From assembly GCA_963422465.1 (NCBI GenBank), contig OY730169.1, positions 3,596,001 to 3,660,000 of the forward strand: 64,000 nt of DNA, in the 5' to 3' direction. Below the pieces are notes generated by a model. The model ran no database searches and was not told the origin of the DNA. It saw only the letters and a list, made by a program, of their open reading frames with translations. The DNA is from Lichina pygmaea. Its lineage: Eukaryota; Ascomycota; Lichinomycetes; Lichinales; Lichinaceae. Below, in pieces: positions 1 through 12,025 of this stretch (positions are counted from its first letter, which is position 1; each line of letters starts with the position of its first letter). The position numbers and the translations under genes are program-made.

Positions 1-1938
1 TAAAGAAAGGTCCCGTATTGACAAGAGTAGAGATGGTAGAGCAACCGCCGCAGAAACCGCTCGTTGAACTCGAATCGGCTTGGATGCTGGCGAAGCAGTT
101 GGTACGTCGCGTCGAGGAATTGGTGGAACACCGGGCTGGTTTCTTTGACCTTGGTGGTCTCCTTGGCTGCCGAAGGGGCCGCTCGACCAGATGGACTCGA
201 TGTTGCTTCAGCAGTTGCTTGCTGGTAGGTAATCATCTCGCCGTCGGAGTCGGGCAGCGACTCCCGGCTGGAATTCTCTTTGTTGAAGAACCCCTTCGCG
301 GTTAGAAGAGCGTTCTCCAGTGCGCTACTGCCGCTGGTTGAGTGAGAGAGTCCTATCGAGCCTCCAGCTCCTCCGCCACCGCCCAAACCTTCATTCTGTG
401 TGACGAACCATCGTTCGCTGTTCAGGAAGCCACACCGATGTCGAAACATGTGCCCATACGATAGCCAGTCCTTCTCCACAAGAACGATGAAACCATCCAG
501 GGTGCGGTAGTAGGGATCCAGGCAGATCTGGCTCAACGCGCTGAGCTGACTGGTTCGATCCCATCCATCCGAACAGTGAATCAACACATGCGAGTGCTGT
601 ATGCCAACTTGCCTGGCTATCAAAGCAGCGCCATCGAGCAAGCCAGATATATGTTTCAACCAGCCACTTTTTGCGAGCAGCTCTCGGTTTGGTAGCAACG
701 GAGTAATGTCGGAGTCTTTAATGGCCTCGACGACCTTTGCTAGCGAGTCGCGCATGACGTGGATGTTGTCGATTCCGAGGTATACCTTCGTCGCAAACTT
801 GTAGTGGTCCATATTCTCAGAACCCAATCCCACCGCTTGCATAGCCATGGCGTTGACAGTGGGGCGCGCGTCGACAATCAGGTTGTGTTGCTGAGCGCCG
901 TATATCACCTTGTCTTTTTGGGGCAGATCGCCACTCGTCGCCGCAATGAGTTCGTCCTCCATGATTTCCACGCCGCCCTCGCTAGCCTGAGGTCCCCCAG
1001 CCGTGCTCTTTTCTGATTCCTGGCTGCCGTTCAACCCATCGTTTGTTCGAGCCAACCGAAAGCTTGTCTGGTCGTTCTGTGTGGTGGCGAAAATTGCACC
1101 AACCAGTTTCTCATCCTGGATGCTTCTGTTTCCGCGAAAGCCCGCAAGGGGCTGCGAGCTTCTTGTGATGGAGCAATCGTTGACAGGGTGAAGGTAGGTA
1201 AGAGTCGGTATGCGCGCTCGGGAACGATATCTCCCCGCGTAGTTAAGGACGTTGTCTGATATGGTAGCTGGAACGGCCAGAAGAGCGGGGTAGGTCTGAG
1301 AGAACTGTACCACGTTGTAAATACGATCCACGCTGCCGATAGTGAGTGCCAATAGCATGTACCTTGTAATCCTTGTTGATGTCCGATACTCTCCAATTGC
1401 TATTCTCTCCCACCCCAAGTCTTTCCCACTCCTTTCGAGCAACGTACAAGTTCCAGGCATTGACGCTCTTCTCCGGGTGCTGAGGTCGATAGTTGAACGC
1501 GTACACCTTCTCAATCCTTCCAAGTTTACAGGTCAACGCCCGAATGCTGTCATATACGTCCCGGGCGCTCTTGTCATCGGCAAAGTTGAATGCGACAAAC
1601 GTAAAGTCTCTGCATTGCATTCGAATCGAGCTAGGAAGACTGGATGATGATAGCGAGGGACGGAAGGTGCACTTCGAGATTATGTGGTAGGTGATCCAGA
1701 GCTCTTTTGGCCTTGGCTTTGCCGCCGCCGATTCGTCGGCGCTGAGCGAGTGGTCGTCTGGAGGCGTGCTTGGCGCATGGCAGAAAATCAGATGATGAGG
1801 CATGAGATGCAGGGTCCCGCTAATGGGGATTCCCTGCCGAATAAGTTGCACATCATCGACCTGAACTCTAGTCAACATCGTTCCAAGACTCGGATTGCTC
1901 CAGGCGACTTGTACCTTCGATATGCGGAGCTTATCCAT
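1..1938 (-). CDS. Myotubularin-family phosphoinositide 3-phosphatase (3' end outside window)
   Basis: Members of this family remove the 3-phosphate from PI3P and PI(3,5)P2 on endosomal and vacuolar membranes. The protein starts at the minus-strand ATG at 1938 (MDKLRISKVQ) with a PH-GRAM-like N-terminal domain. A 58 bp GT-AG intron (1305-1362) follows codon Lys of KDYK. The second exon carries the typical stretch NYAGRYRSRARIP, then SITRSSQPLAGFRGNRSIQDE, and the catalytic CX5R loop HCSDGWDRTSQ near residue 440 (about nt 560-590), with Cys, Asp and Arg intact, so the enzyme should be active. A Ser/Gly-rich insert follows (nt 180-400). The reading frame is still open at base 1 (CQYGTFLY), so the C-terminus is missing. 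It corresponds to yeast Ymr1 by family. It is divergent from the uS3 gene with about 460 bp between the start codons. Confidence 0.93.
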
Positions 1939-2398
1939 CCTCGGCTAGTCTATCATGCTCCGGCCTCGACAGGCATTCATACATGAGTCGGACCTCGCTG
2001 GAACCTCTGTCTTCGTTACCGTAATTGTTTTCAAGGCCAGTCACTGACTTGTCGACACATAGCTATGCCTGACTTGAGGTCAATCAGTCGATTGAACTGT
2101 CGCTATTCATAGCGTGGGCGAACCCGACTCGGCAACGTGGGGCAGTCGCGATCCTAGTCCACCATACCCGAAGCGTCTTAGCGTAGTCAAACGAAGGTCA
2201 AGTGGCGCGAGTGGAGATTGAGCCCCAAGCTTACTAATCAACTGCCAATCCGGTACGGTAGGGTACAGTAAGGCGTAAAGCAGTCTCAACCCTAAGTCGG
2301 GTCAATATCGTAACCACAACTCGATCGTCCTGCACCACCTACGTCGAATTCTTAACCCGCCGTCAACAGCACTTCTTCAGCGGCAACAGAGCTTCAAT
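1939..2398. promoter_or_regulatory. Divergent intergenic region between myotubularin and uS3 genes
   Basis: This 460 bp stretch separates two divergent start codons and must hold both promoters and 5' leaders. I see no open reading frame of note. The uS3 side (2300-2398) is pyrimidine- and CA-rich with TCAACAGCACTTCTTC-like sequence just upstream of the ATG, as expected for a highly expressed ribosomal protein gene. No specific factor site is claimed. Confidence 0.4.
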
Positions 2399-3430
2399 AT
2401 GGCGGCCGTCGCAGGAACTGCTGTGTGAGTATCCCCCCCATATCTCCGAGCCCATAGCTTAGCTAGCTGACTTATTGATATAGCTCTAAGAAGAGAAAGT
2501 TCGTGGCAGGTGCGTCTGTACTCGCGGTGGTGAGCTGAGGGCCCTCGGCTCGAAGCTGATGATTTCAATATAGATGGCGTGTTCTATGCCGAACTCAACG
2601 AATTTTTCCAGCGCGAGTTGGCGGAGGAGGGATACTCGGGAGTTGAAGTCCGTGTGACTCCCACGGTGACAGACATTAGTGGGTCCGAACGCTCAAGCTG
2701 GATACCACAGATGGATTGACATGGCAACAGTCATTCGAGCAACACACACACAAGAAGTTCTCGGCGAACAAGGTCGGCGGATTCGTGAATTGACGTCTCT
2801 CATCCAAAAGCGCTTCAAGTTCCCCGAGAACTCGGTGTCTCTCTATGCCGCCAAAGTTCAGAATCGTGGTCTCTCTGCTGTTGCGCAATGCGAGTCCCTC
2901 CGCTACAAGCTCTTGAACGGACTTGCTGTCCGAAGAGCGTGCTACGGTGTCCTCCGATTCATCATGGAGAGCGGTGCCAAGGGGTGTGAGGTCGTCGTTA
3001 GCGGCAAGCTCAGAGCTGCGCGCGCCAAGAGCATGAAGTTCACCGTAAGCTCAGGCCATGATGCATTCTGCAAGATTCTCATTTTCCCGCCATTGACGAT
3101 GTACAGGATGGGTTCATGATCCATTCTGGCCAGCCCGCTAAGGATTTCATCGACTCCGCCACTCGACACGTCCTTCTGCGCCAGGGAGTTCTGGGTATCA
3201 AAGTCAAGATCATGCGGGGCTCTGACCCGGAAGGGAAATCGGGTCCCCAGAAATCGCTGCCCGACTCGGTCACCATCATCGAGCCCAAGGACGAGCCCGC
3301 GATCGTGCAGCCGATGAGCCAAGATCATGGTGCCAAGGCTCTGGCCGCACAGCAGGCCGCCGAGGAACAGCGACGGGCGGAGCAGGAGGCTCAGGCACAG
3401 CAGGGTGGCGACTATTCGCCGGAGGAGTAG
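2399..3430 (+). CDS. rps3: 40S ribosomal protein uS3 (Rps3)
   Basis: This protein is a small-subunit component at the mRNA entry tunnel. It has five exons: 2399-2424, 2484-2509, 2574-2678, 2731-3044 and 3107-3430. Joined they give 795 nt, 264 residues. The two tiny first exons encode [17 protein letters not shown] and continue into [20 protein letters not shown]. The KH domain follows ([20 protein letters not shown], with its GxxG-like EQGR turn), then the C-terminal S3 domain ([44 protein letters not shown]). A Gln/Glu/Ala-rich fungal tail ends QGGDYSPEE. All introns are GT-AG and 52-64 bp. Several introns crowded at the 5' end are common in fungal ribosomal protein genes. The length fits fungal orthologues. 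Confidence 0.97.
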
Positions 3431-3984
3431 ACCTGGCAGCTTGTCTTCTGTTCTGCGGGGGCGGGAAAAGGGTAGCGCGGTGACTCTTGCATGATGGTCT
3501 TGTTCCGCATGACCGCGTGGCAAGCTTAGGCAACTGGCTTCTAGGCCTACCTGGTTTCAGCCATCAATGTAGCGCAACACAAGAAAACACCCTACCACTC
3601 GATCTCACTTAGCCTCCCGAACACCTCTACATCATTATCATCTCTCTGGTTCTATCTAGACCGTTCGTCCATTACGTATGGAACACGATGAAAACTCGTA
3701 GCCTGATCCACCATTGTCCATAACATCCTCATCTCCGGGATCTCTTTCAGCCGTGTCCGTAGGTCGTATCTCGAAGACCAACCACTACTGTACGCTAAAT
3801 CGGACAAAAGCCCCAAAAGCGTCTTCCCCTCATATGTATGCATCCTTTTCTTTCATCGCGGACTGCTGCAGCGTTTGCGACCGATGGCTACTTGACCAAG
3901 AGCGGGAGCAAGAGCGGGAGCAAGAGTGACAGGGGCGGAGCAAGAGAGACAGACAACAGATCTTTCGTTCCGGCATCAGATCTC

Positions 3985-6454
3985 CTATAAGAACACTTCG
4001 AGGTTGACCTCGACGGTGCTGATAGGGTATCTGAAAGGATGTAGACCCGTCCCGATGGCGGGATTGTGACGCATCAGCTTCTAGGATGGGCGATGGGGGA
4101 TGGGAGATAAGAGCTAAGCGATAAGAGACGGGAGATGGGAGATGGGAGGTGGGAGATGGGACCGGGGGTTGGAAACAAGAGACTGGTCTCACCGGATCTC
4201 GAAGCGTTGCAGCACCGTTGGGTGTAGGATCCCAAGAATCCCGATACGGCTGACCTTTCCGTTCACACGTACGTGCACTGTCGCGGCGTGCCCAGGGAAG
4301 AAGGTGGCGTCTGTGGAGTATTCGAGCGCGCCCGGTCAGCAAGTGCGTATTAGAAGGGCGGCGCTTGCAAAGGGGATGCAGGAAGGAGGAGACGGAGGAG
4401 GAGGAGGAGGAGGCGGACGTAAATTCGGCCATGCTCTTACCTTCAGCTTCTTCGATCCAGTACCCGTCCACCTTGGTCCCCTCGAGACCATGCTCCTGCT
4501 TGATATACGTCGCTTTGAGCATGGCCATGATCCGGTCGAGCAGTCCGTGGATCATTTCGAAGCCGCTGGTCTTGCCGCACCACGCTGCGGCAAAGTGTCT
4601 CTCGTTGCGACTCTTGCGTTCGAGCGAAAGGTCTTTGAGCGCGATGTCCGACACCTCAAACACCTTGATCGGCACGCTGTGATGCTTGTTCTCTCTGATC
4701 GTCTTGAGGAGGCCTGGGAGGAGCGACGTCCGTACGATCTGATACTCTGCCGTCTTCGGATTGGCCAGCTTGACGGCCGTCGTGCCGTCGTCTTCGCGAT
4801 TCAGCCAGGCAAAGTTCTCGTCATGCGAGCACAGACTCAAGGGCATCACCTCGCTCCACCCTGCCATCGCTGTCTCCAAACGTACAATGTCGCTGAGCTT
4901 GTTCACCATCAGAGGCTGTGCGATGGTGCCGCTTTTTCCAGGAAACGTCCGGGGAAGGTTGTTGAAGCCATAAGCAACGGCCACGTCTTCCATGACGTCG
5001 CATTGATGTAGCACGTCTGCCCGTGTTGGAGGAACTTGAACAGCGACGATGTCGGAATCTACCCTCGACGAAGATGCTTGGTAAGACATCCTTGTCAACA
5101 GCCTGCATATGTCGTCTGGAGATAGCGTCAGTCCACAGCAGGCGTTGATGTACGACACTTCGGCTTGCGTTTCTCTAGGGGTCAGATCCGGCGTCTGGCG
5201 CGTCTCGTGGTTGTGAGGTGAGATGATCTTGACAGGCTCTACTCTGCAGACGGTAGCAAGTAAGCCCGGGATCCTCGACTGTCGCTCCTGATAAACCTAC
5301 GTAAACGGGTCTTCAGTATACTGAGAAAACGTGGCCACGACGATGTTGTTCACGATCTCGACCTTGGTCTTGTCGGCGGCTGTTACTTCGATGAAGACGT
5401 TCGTCGTTTCTAGAGTGATCTTGGACCTGTCTCCGTTGATGATAGGCGGCAGCGAGCAGACCGTTCGCTCAGAGTCGTAGATAGCAGGATACACTGGCGA
5501 GTCTCTGATGATGTGAAGATATCTGCCGAGATGCTTGTCTTGCTACTTGCTATGAGCAGCTGTATTTTTTCCGACGGGTCGCAAACAAAACATACATCGT
5601 AGAACTCCATCAATTGATGACCGTCCATCTCTCTTGTCTGGTTCAGAGGCGCGAACTTGATCTGATCCGGTGGGAGAGCTTCATATGTGAAGGGGCCCTT
5701 GATCTTATCCAGGTCATGCGTCCCGATGGAAACCAACGTCCGCTGTCTGGCAAGATTCTGATGCAGTTTATCCTGTAGGCTTATGAAAGAATCGTAGCGT
5801 GCTTGATCAAACTTGATATTCCTGAGGACAGCGCCAGACACGTAGGGCCGAACTCGAGAAGTCTGTCGTAAAACAGTAAGTTTATTGCTATACCGTGACA
5901 CCCGGCAATCTCAGAGACCTCTTCCTGGACGGTAATCGTCTGGACTTGGCCATCTGGAGGCACAGCCAGTCGATAGTGTGGCGCTTTTATCTTCCCAAGA
6001 AATATCTTGAGCATTAAGGATATGCCCTCGAAGCAGAGCATATCATATCTGGGGGCATAATTAGCAACCATCAGAACGCACGCTTAGCCAGCACGCACCG
6101 ATTGGCCGGAATCTCGATCTTGAGCTGCGCTGGCTCTTGTTGGCCATTGGCTCGGAGTACCTCTGATGTCGAGGTCTGGGACATGATCAGCTCATAGTCT
6201 CCTGGCACGGCTGCTAACCTAATACATCCTCGTCGAGTTCGATGCCTGCCAAACCATGAGCTTCTGAGTGGGACGAAGAGCTGGACAGGTCATACCGAAC
6301 TCGAAACACAGCTCGTCGAATTCTTCCGTAGTATATCTAACATTCCAAGCCTGCTGTCAGAGCTCCGCTCTCTCCCACTCGGCCTACTTGCAGGAGCATA
6401 CTCTCGACCGAGTTCCTTGAACAAGGCAGCCTTATCCACAGCGATCGTAGGCAT
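3985..6454 (-). CDS. frs1: Phenylalanyl-tRNA synthetase beta subunit, cytosolic
   Basis: This is the beta chain of the alpha2-beta2 enzyme that charges tRNA-Phe. It starts at the ATG at 6454 ([18 protein letters not shown]) and ends at TAG 3985-3987 ([10 protein letters not shown]). At least eight short introns break it. In order, exons encode [20 protein letters not shown], the [13 protein letters not shown] segment, the B3/B4 editing region ([39 protein letters not shown]), [20 protein letters not shown], and the B5 region. The core follows ([47 protein letters not shown]) and then [11 protein letters not shown] with [22 protein letters not shown]. The last intron (4031-4192, 162 bp) is much larger than the others because of a GGGAGAT-type purine repeat. 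The archaeal/eukaryotic cytosolic form is indicated by the N-terminal segment and by the lack of mitochondrial targeting. Confidence 0.94.
4084..4160 (+). repeat. Purine-rich GGGAGAT/GATGGGA tandem repeat inside an intron
   Basis: An imperfect array of 7-8 bp purine units (gatgggc, gatgggg, gatggga, gagataa) fills the middle of the last intron of the Phe-tRNA synthetase beta gene. It explains why that intron is two to three times the length of its neighbours. No function is implied. Confidence 0.7.
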
Positions 6455-7026
6455 ATCTGATCCACTTTTGTAACCAGAGACAAAGCCTGCCGAACGTGAT
6501 CGGGGTTGTAGGATGGGATTGTATCTCCTCGTGCGCTGGAGGTACGTATCACTGGCAAGGCTGAATGCTAGCAGCAGCACGAAGGAAGTTTGTCTTGTCT
6601 TCTTATACGACGAGATATCGAGTTTCAGCCCCGCCACGACTTTTGTGCGTTTACTGCGTACCGTACCGTACTTGGTTCTCATGAGGCACTTGCCCTGCAG
6701 CCATTTTACGAGTAGCTAATCAAAGGTATCTCGCGATCACAGGTCCACCGAGCTTTCTTCGACTACGTCAGCGCGCCAAAGGAACAGGCATTTCGCCTCA
6801 CCATACACACGACTGTATCATACATTTGTCGATTTATATCGCCCGATTATGGTACTGCCTGCGTCGAGGATCACAAGTTGGTGACAGATCTTGAATCGTT
6901 CCTGAACTCTTGCCGTCACGCGCTCCACCATACGGTACCGGTATAGCCGAACGGAATCAGGCCGCCTCCAAACAAACGGCTTGGCCTAGCTGGGAAAGCT
7001 GGTCGTGTCAAGTCCAAACTCTCAAG
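6455..7026. promoter_or_regulatory. Divergent intergenic region, Phe-tRNA synthetase beta / PP2A scaffold
   Basis: About 570 bp lie between the minus-strand start at 6454 and the plus-strand start at 7027. No supported gene is seen. Short ORFs here have no recognisable content. Both promoters must lie here. Confidence 0.4.
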
Positions 7027-9295
7027 ATGGATGGCCAGAACCAGAGCGATGAGCTCTATCCTATTGCCGTCCTGATCGATGAGCTGAAGGTATCCCAAAT
7101 TCCTTTGAATCTCGTGAACGGACGACCGCGTGCTGATGCGGGTCACAGCATGACGACGTGCTCCTCCGTCTAAATGCTATCCATCGACTTTCCACAATTG
7201 CACTGGCTCTCGGTCCCGAACGTACCAGGGAGGAGCTTATCCTGTTCCTAGATGGCAAGCGCACCTGCAACAACAAACCGATATCGCAAAGCTGACGAGA
7301 CCACAGAATCCGTCGAGGACGAAGACGAGGTGTTGACGGCGCTTGCCGAAGAGCTTGGGAACTTTGTCGAGTACGTTGGAGGCCCCGAGTACGGTCATGT
7401 TCTGCTCTCGCCGCTGGAGAACCTTGCTGCCATCGAGGAGACGCTCGTGCGAGAAAAGGCGGTCGAATCCCTCAACAAGATATGCGAGCAGCTTTCTCAG
7501 GAGCAAGTGGAGCAGTCATTCGCCCCAATGGTGCTACGTCTGTCGAAGGCCGACTGGTTCACGTCTAAAATCTCGGCCACCGGGCTATACTATATGCCAT
7601 ACGCCAAAGCCACACGGTCGTCCCAGGAGGTGTTGAGGCAACAGTTCGGACAGCTCGTTCACGATGATACGCCAATGGTGCGCCGGCAGGCCGCGAACAA
7701 CCTGGCCAAGTTCGTAAAGGCCATGCCGGCAACCATCGTGATGGAGGAGATGATCCCGCTTCTGCAGCGGTTAGCCGGTGACGACCAGGATAGCGTTCGT
7801 CTGTTGACCGTTGACGTTCTCATCGCCATCGCCGAAGTCGTTCCCAAGGAGCAGCAAGCCAGCCATGGCGTGCTGCTGGTGGCGCTTCGGAATCTCTTCG
7901 AAGACAAAAGCTGGCGAGTACGGTACATGGTGGCCGATCGATTCGAGAAGGTATCCGTCCACCTAGATGGTGGATCATGGCCCACGCTGACTCGCCATAG
8001 ATTGCCAAGGCCGTGGACGAAGAGGTCGTCCATCGCGATCTCGTCCCAGCCTTTGTTAAGCTTCTCAAGGATACGGAGGCGGAGGTTCGGACGGCCATCG
8101 CGGGCCAGATACCAGGTACGCTGAGCAAGACACCGCCAGAGTGGTATCTATAATGACCGGCATGCAGGCTTCTGCGAACTGGTCGACCGAGACACGCTCT
8201 TGAACGAGATCATGACCAGCATCGAGGACCTCGTTTCGGACACGTCTCAGCACGTTCGAGCGGCGTTGGGAACACAGCTGAGCGGATTGGCACCGATTCT
8301 TGGCAAGGAGCAGTAAGTGGTGGACAATCAAGATCCGTGGTGTTCAGGAACTGAACACGTGGCTCAGGACTACGGCGCATCTACTTCCCATGTTTCTGCA
8401 GATGCTGAAGGACGATTTCCCCGACGTACGACTGCACATCATCTCGAAACTCGAACTGGTCAACCAAGGTAGGCACCATCCAAGGGCTCAGACGGATTCG
8501 GCACGCTTATGCCTCGCAGTCATCGGCATCGAGCTTCTCTCCCAATCACTCCTTCCGGCCATCGTCCAACTGGCGGAGGACAAGCAATGGCGAGTCAGGT
8601 TGGCGATCATCAAATACATTCCGCTACTGGCCAGTCAGCTCGGCGTCAAGTTCTTCGACGAGAAGCTCAGCAACCTCTGTATGAGTTGGCTGGGCGATTC
8701 GGTCTTCTCCATCCGCGAAGCGGCCACCCAGAATCTAAAGAAGCTGACGGAAGTGTTCGGTATCGACTGGGCCAAGGATGCCATCATCCCGAAAGTCATG
8801 GCCATGGGTCAACATCCGAACTACCTCTATCGCATGACAACCTGCTTCGCGGTCTCTGTATGCCTTGCCCATCCACCCCTCGGGTCCCAACAGACACCCT
8901 TTCCGTCGTTCGAGCCTCCGCTAACACGGATCGCCTTCCAACAGACGCTCGCAACGGTGGTCAACCTTCAGGTGATCGAAAACGCCATCCTGCCAATGAT
9001 GGACAAGCTGCTTGCGGACGAGATCCCCAACATCCGCTTCAACGTCGCCAAGTCCTACGCTGTCCTGGTCGACGTGCTCGGACGTCTGCCGTCGGAAGGC
9101 AGTCTTTACACGGTCGAGCAAGCCAGCAACGGCGGTGGCGATGGTGCGGACGCGGCGAACGAACCTACGTCCCCGCACGGTCAAGAACTCACTCGGAGCC
9201 ACATCATCCCGAATCTCGAAAAACTCCAGCACGACGAAGACGTCGACGTCAGGTTCTTCGCCACGGCGGCCATGGAGGGCACTCTCGTCAAGTAA
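7027..9295 (+). CDS. Protein phosphatase 2A scaffold (A/PR65) subunit
   Basis: This is the HEAT-repeat scaffold that holds the PP2A catalytic and regulatory B subunits, the counterpart of yeast Tpd3 and fission yeast Paa1. Eight exons (7027-7089, 7149-7254, 7307-7950, 8001-8115, 8168-8312, 8368-8468, 8520-8857, 8945-9295) join to 1863 nt, 620 residues. The start [20 protein letters not shown] matches the family N-terminus. HEAT units are obvious: RREELILF-type helices, [81 protein letters not shown] Gly/Ala/Asp-rich insert (about residues 555-575) interrupts the last repeats. The second intron (7255-7306) uses a GC donor rather than GT. The ATG at 7252 lies across that intron boundary and is not the start. 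Confidence 0.96.
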
Positions 9296-10008
9296 AGTGA
9301 TGGGTAGTGAGCAGTCCCAAGGGAATGAAACCCTTTCGCGTGGATTCTCCGCTTGGACTCTCTGCCGTTCCGGTTCGTCTTACAAGAATACGTCCGGCAC
9401 GACATTCCACTACATGTATACTCGTACAGCCTTGCTTGACCGCACACAGCCCTTTCCCCATCTCGCCATAATCATACGCAGATTGTCTGACGAGATACAG
9501 AGCCGTCGGTGGAAATCTTTAGGCGTGGCCGGAGAGCGGGTCTCTGGCTACACAGATGATCAATTCTGCCACTAGATAATTAGAAGACTTTGGTCAAGAT
9601 GCCATCTACGAGTATGATCCTGATCATGACGACCAGCAAATGACTAATCCATGTCTAGGTACCTCTGTACTTCCGTCCAGAGTGCCAGGTTTTACGGTGG
9701 TTCTTGATTGGAAGCCGATGTCACGACCAGTCGTATTACCAGCGCACGGAGGTACGGAGGTACAGTACATACGTACTGTACTGTACGGCACCGTCCGGTG
9801 GGGGTACAGTGGCCGGCAAACTCGAAGTCAGTGGCAGAGCCGCATCGAGGTGCCCTCGTACGAACGTACGAGTATGTGCTCGTAAGCACGGGAGACTACC
9901 AGTAAGATACGCATGTACGGGAGTACTCTCGTACCACCAGCCCTACAGGTACGTAAAGTGCAGTAGAGTTAGGAGGACGCTAAGCACAATGGCCAGAACT
10001 ATCCACAT

Positions 10009-10167
10009 ACAGTGGCACGACACAAGTCTGCGTACACCTTCATACAAAATCTACCTCGGGTTAGTCCACTTGCTGCTGTCCACGTGACTCTGATTCTGTC
10101 GCATTACTTAAGAAGATAGCAGCTGATGGGTTGTACCGGTGTACGCAGACTTGTGTCGTGACACTGT
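10009..10167. repeat. 30-bp inverted repeat with 99-bp spacer
   Basis: Arm 10009-10038 and arm 10138-10167 are reverse complements with one mismatch (core CACGACACAAGTCTGCGTAC). The arms enclose 99 bp, giving a 159 bp hairpin-forming unit the size of a very small MITE. No clear target-site duplication is visible outside the arms. Confidence 0.75.
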
Positions 10168-11427
10168 ACGACAAGCCGACTACGGCTACACTCAACCGTG
10201 ACGGGGCTTACTACGAGGAGACGTCGGACAACTGCCTAGTCCCTGGTTCAGTAAGAATCTCACGATGTTTGTAGCTAGGAAGCAAAATCACTTTTGTGCG
10301 TCTACGGAGGACCGGTAATGTTTTTCCGCTCCGAGGGCCGTTTAGTCTTCGACCCCCTGACAAGTACGTACTGTACGTATTACGAGTACAGCACTGCGAT
10401 GACGTCTCGCGAAATTAAGGCTCAACAGCAACGACGAGCCTGAGTTAGCGTGCTGATGTACGTTCCGTACAGTACCGGTAATTAGTTAACTGCCGTTCCG
10501 TACGGTAGCCGAATCAGCTTCCGTCTCCACAGACTCCATCATACATTGTTGTCCTGCGAGAGATGCCTACGTTCGAGCAAGGCGTTGAACGCTCTTACAA
10601 GCTACGCCCAAGAAGTGGGCCCGCTGCATCGCCTGCTCATATTACAGCATCGACTTTAATGTCTGCCTTGTGTTGCTGACATCAACATCTCGCGTACGGA
10701 GTTACTGGAGGAGGTAAACATACATGCGCGCGCACGCGTGCATCAGGATCGGAGCTTAACAGCTTCGACCGGGAGAGACAGCAGCTGAGGATTTGATGGT
10801 GTATCATGCGCCTTCCTTCTCCGAAGACACGGTACGTAAGTGGTGCCTCGTACGTAACTACAGCAGAGTACTGTACGAATAGGGCAGTCGTGATCTCACC
10901 CTTACTTTTCGGTCGCTTTTTTGGTTCGTCGACCGCGCTCTCGCGTGCTGTTTCTTTTTAGGGGAGACGCGCCCATCGTTCATGCGCTGTTCCTATACGG
11001 TATAAGAAGCCCTTTATCACGGTCCCGCTTTGGGTTGGGCTGGCGCAGCGGCTGGGGGTCAGGGGTTGGCGGCCCGGTATCGGCTCGCCATCGACGTCGG
11101 GAACGCAGCCGCTACGGAGAATGCTGGCAGACGGGCTATGGAGAATGCAGACCGCCTCATTGGGATCCACCGACAACTTTACAGTAAGTCCTAATCACCG
11201 TACAGCTCATGAGTACATTTGGATTCGTGACGACAGTGTACTCCGTGGACTGGTAAGTACTCCTGATCTTCTGAGAGTTGAGCCTCTTTGTTGACTGCAA
11301 TGGCGGCCTCTTTCGACTGCCAACAGTCTTCACACCTCAAAAAGAGCTATGAATAACATCGAAGCTGGCATCTAGCTATTTGAGTGTAGAGCTAGATATC
11401 GTATATAGTTACCACAAACATGCAACC

Positions 11428-12004
11428 AAGAAATGTGTGCTGTGTGGAGTATCAGGACTTATGACATTTGTAGCCTCTTGAGATGTGAGCAATACCTAGG
11501 CTTATATGGGGTGGCTCAGCAAAGTGTATGTACTGAGATACGTATCTAGAGACAGACCTCAAGCAAGGAGGTATTGTTGTACGGACAATGACTGCCGTAC
11601 CCCCCTCTATGCAGTTTTCTTGGTCCCATGCCGCCTTCTTACTTCAATGCCCCCCTCGCAGTAACAACAAGTACTACTAAACCTTTGGAGCATCAGCCCC
11701 CCGACTCATGTGGTCGCACAGCTATCGGAGTCTCAATTCCTCCCCAAAAGGTGACATCTGGTATCGAAACTGAGATCTAAGCGCACTACTGTAGTCCGGA
11801 GCATCTTAAGTAGCTTCCCAAAAATCAAGACTGGAGATTACTTGCCGTGTGGTGTTGAAAAAACTTATGACACTTGCGGGCTGCTCGGCTTGGAGAGATA
11901 CCTAGCCTTATACACGACAGGTCTGCAAAGTGAATGTACCTGTCTAAGCGAGGGGGGACTGAAGTAAGGGGGCACGGGGGGCACCGGAGCAAGAAATCTG
12001 CATC
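11428..12004. repeat. Nested diverged direct and inverted repeats
   Basis: A segment of about 120 bp at 11440-11560 (cttatgacatttg ... atacctaggcttatat ... gcaaagtgtatgtact) recurs in the same orientation, diverged, at 11850-11970. Separately, about 45 bp at 11612-11655 (gcagttttcttggtcccatg) is the inverse of 11957-12004. The arrangement suggests overlapping insertions of a small element now decayed. Boundaries are approximate. Confidence 0.5.
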
Positions 12005-12025
12005 GTGGGGGCCATGGCAGCAATT

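Larger units (their letters stand above)
9296..12025. other. Gene-poor intergenic region with GTAC palindromes and diverged repeats
   Basis: I find no supportable gene in these 2.7 kb; all ORFs are short and without recognisable domains. The stretch 9730-10550 is crowded with GTAC/TACGTA palindromes. It also holds an inverted repeat (10009-10167) and a complex of diverged direct and inverted repeats (11428-12004), listed separately. Short ORFs at 10921-11187 are open on both strands and look spurious. Confidence 0.6.
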
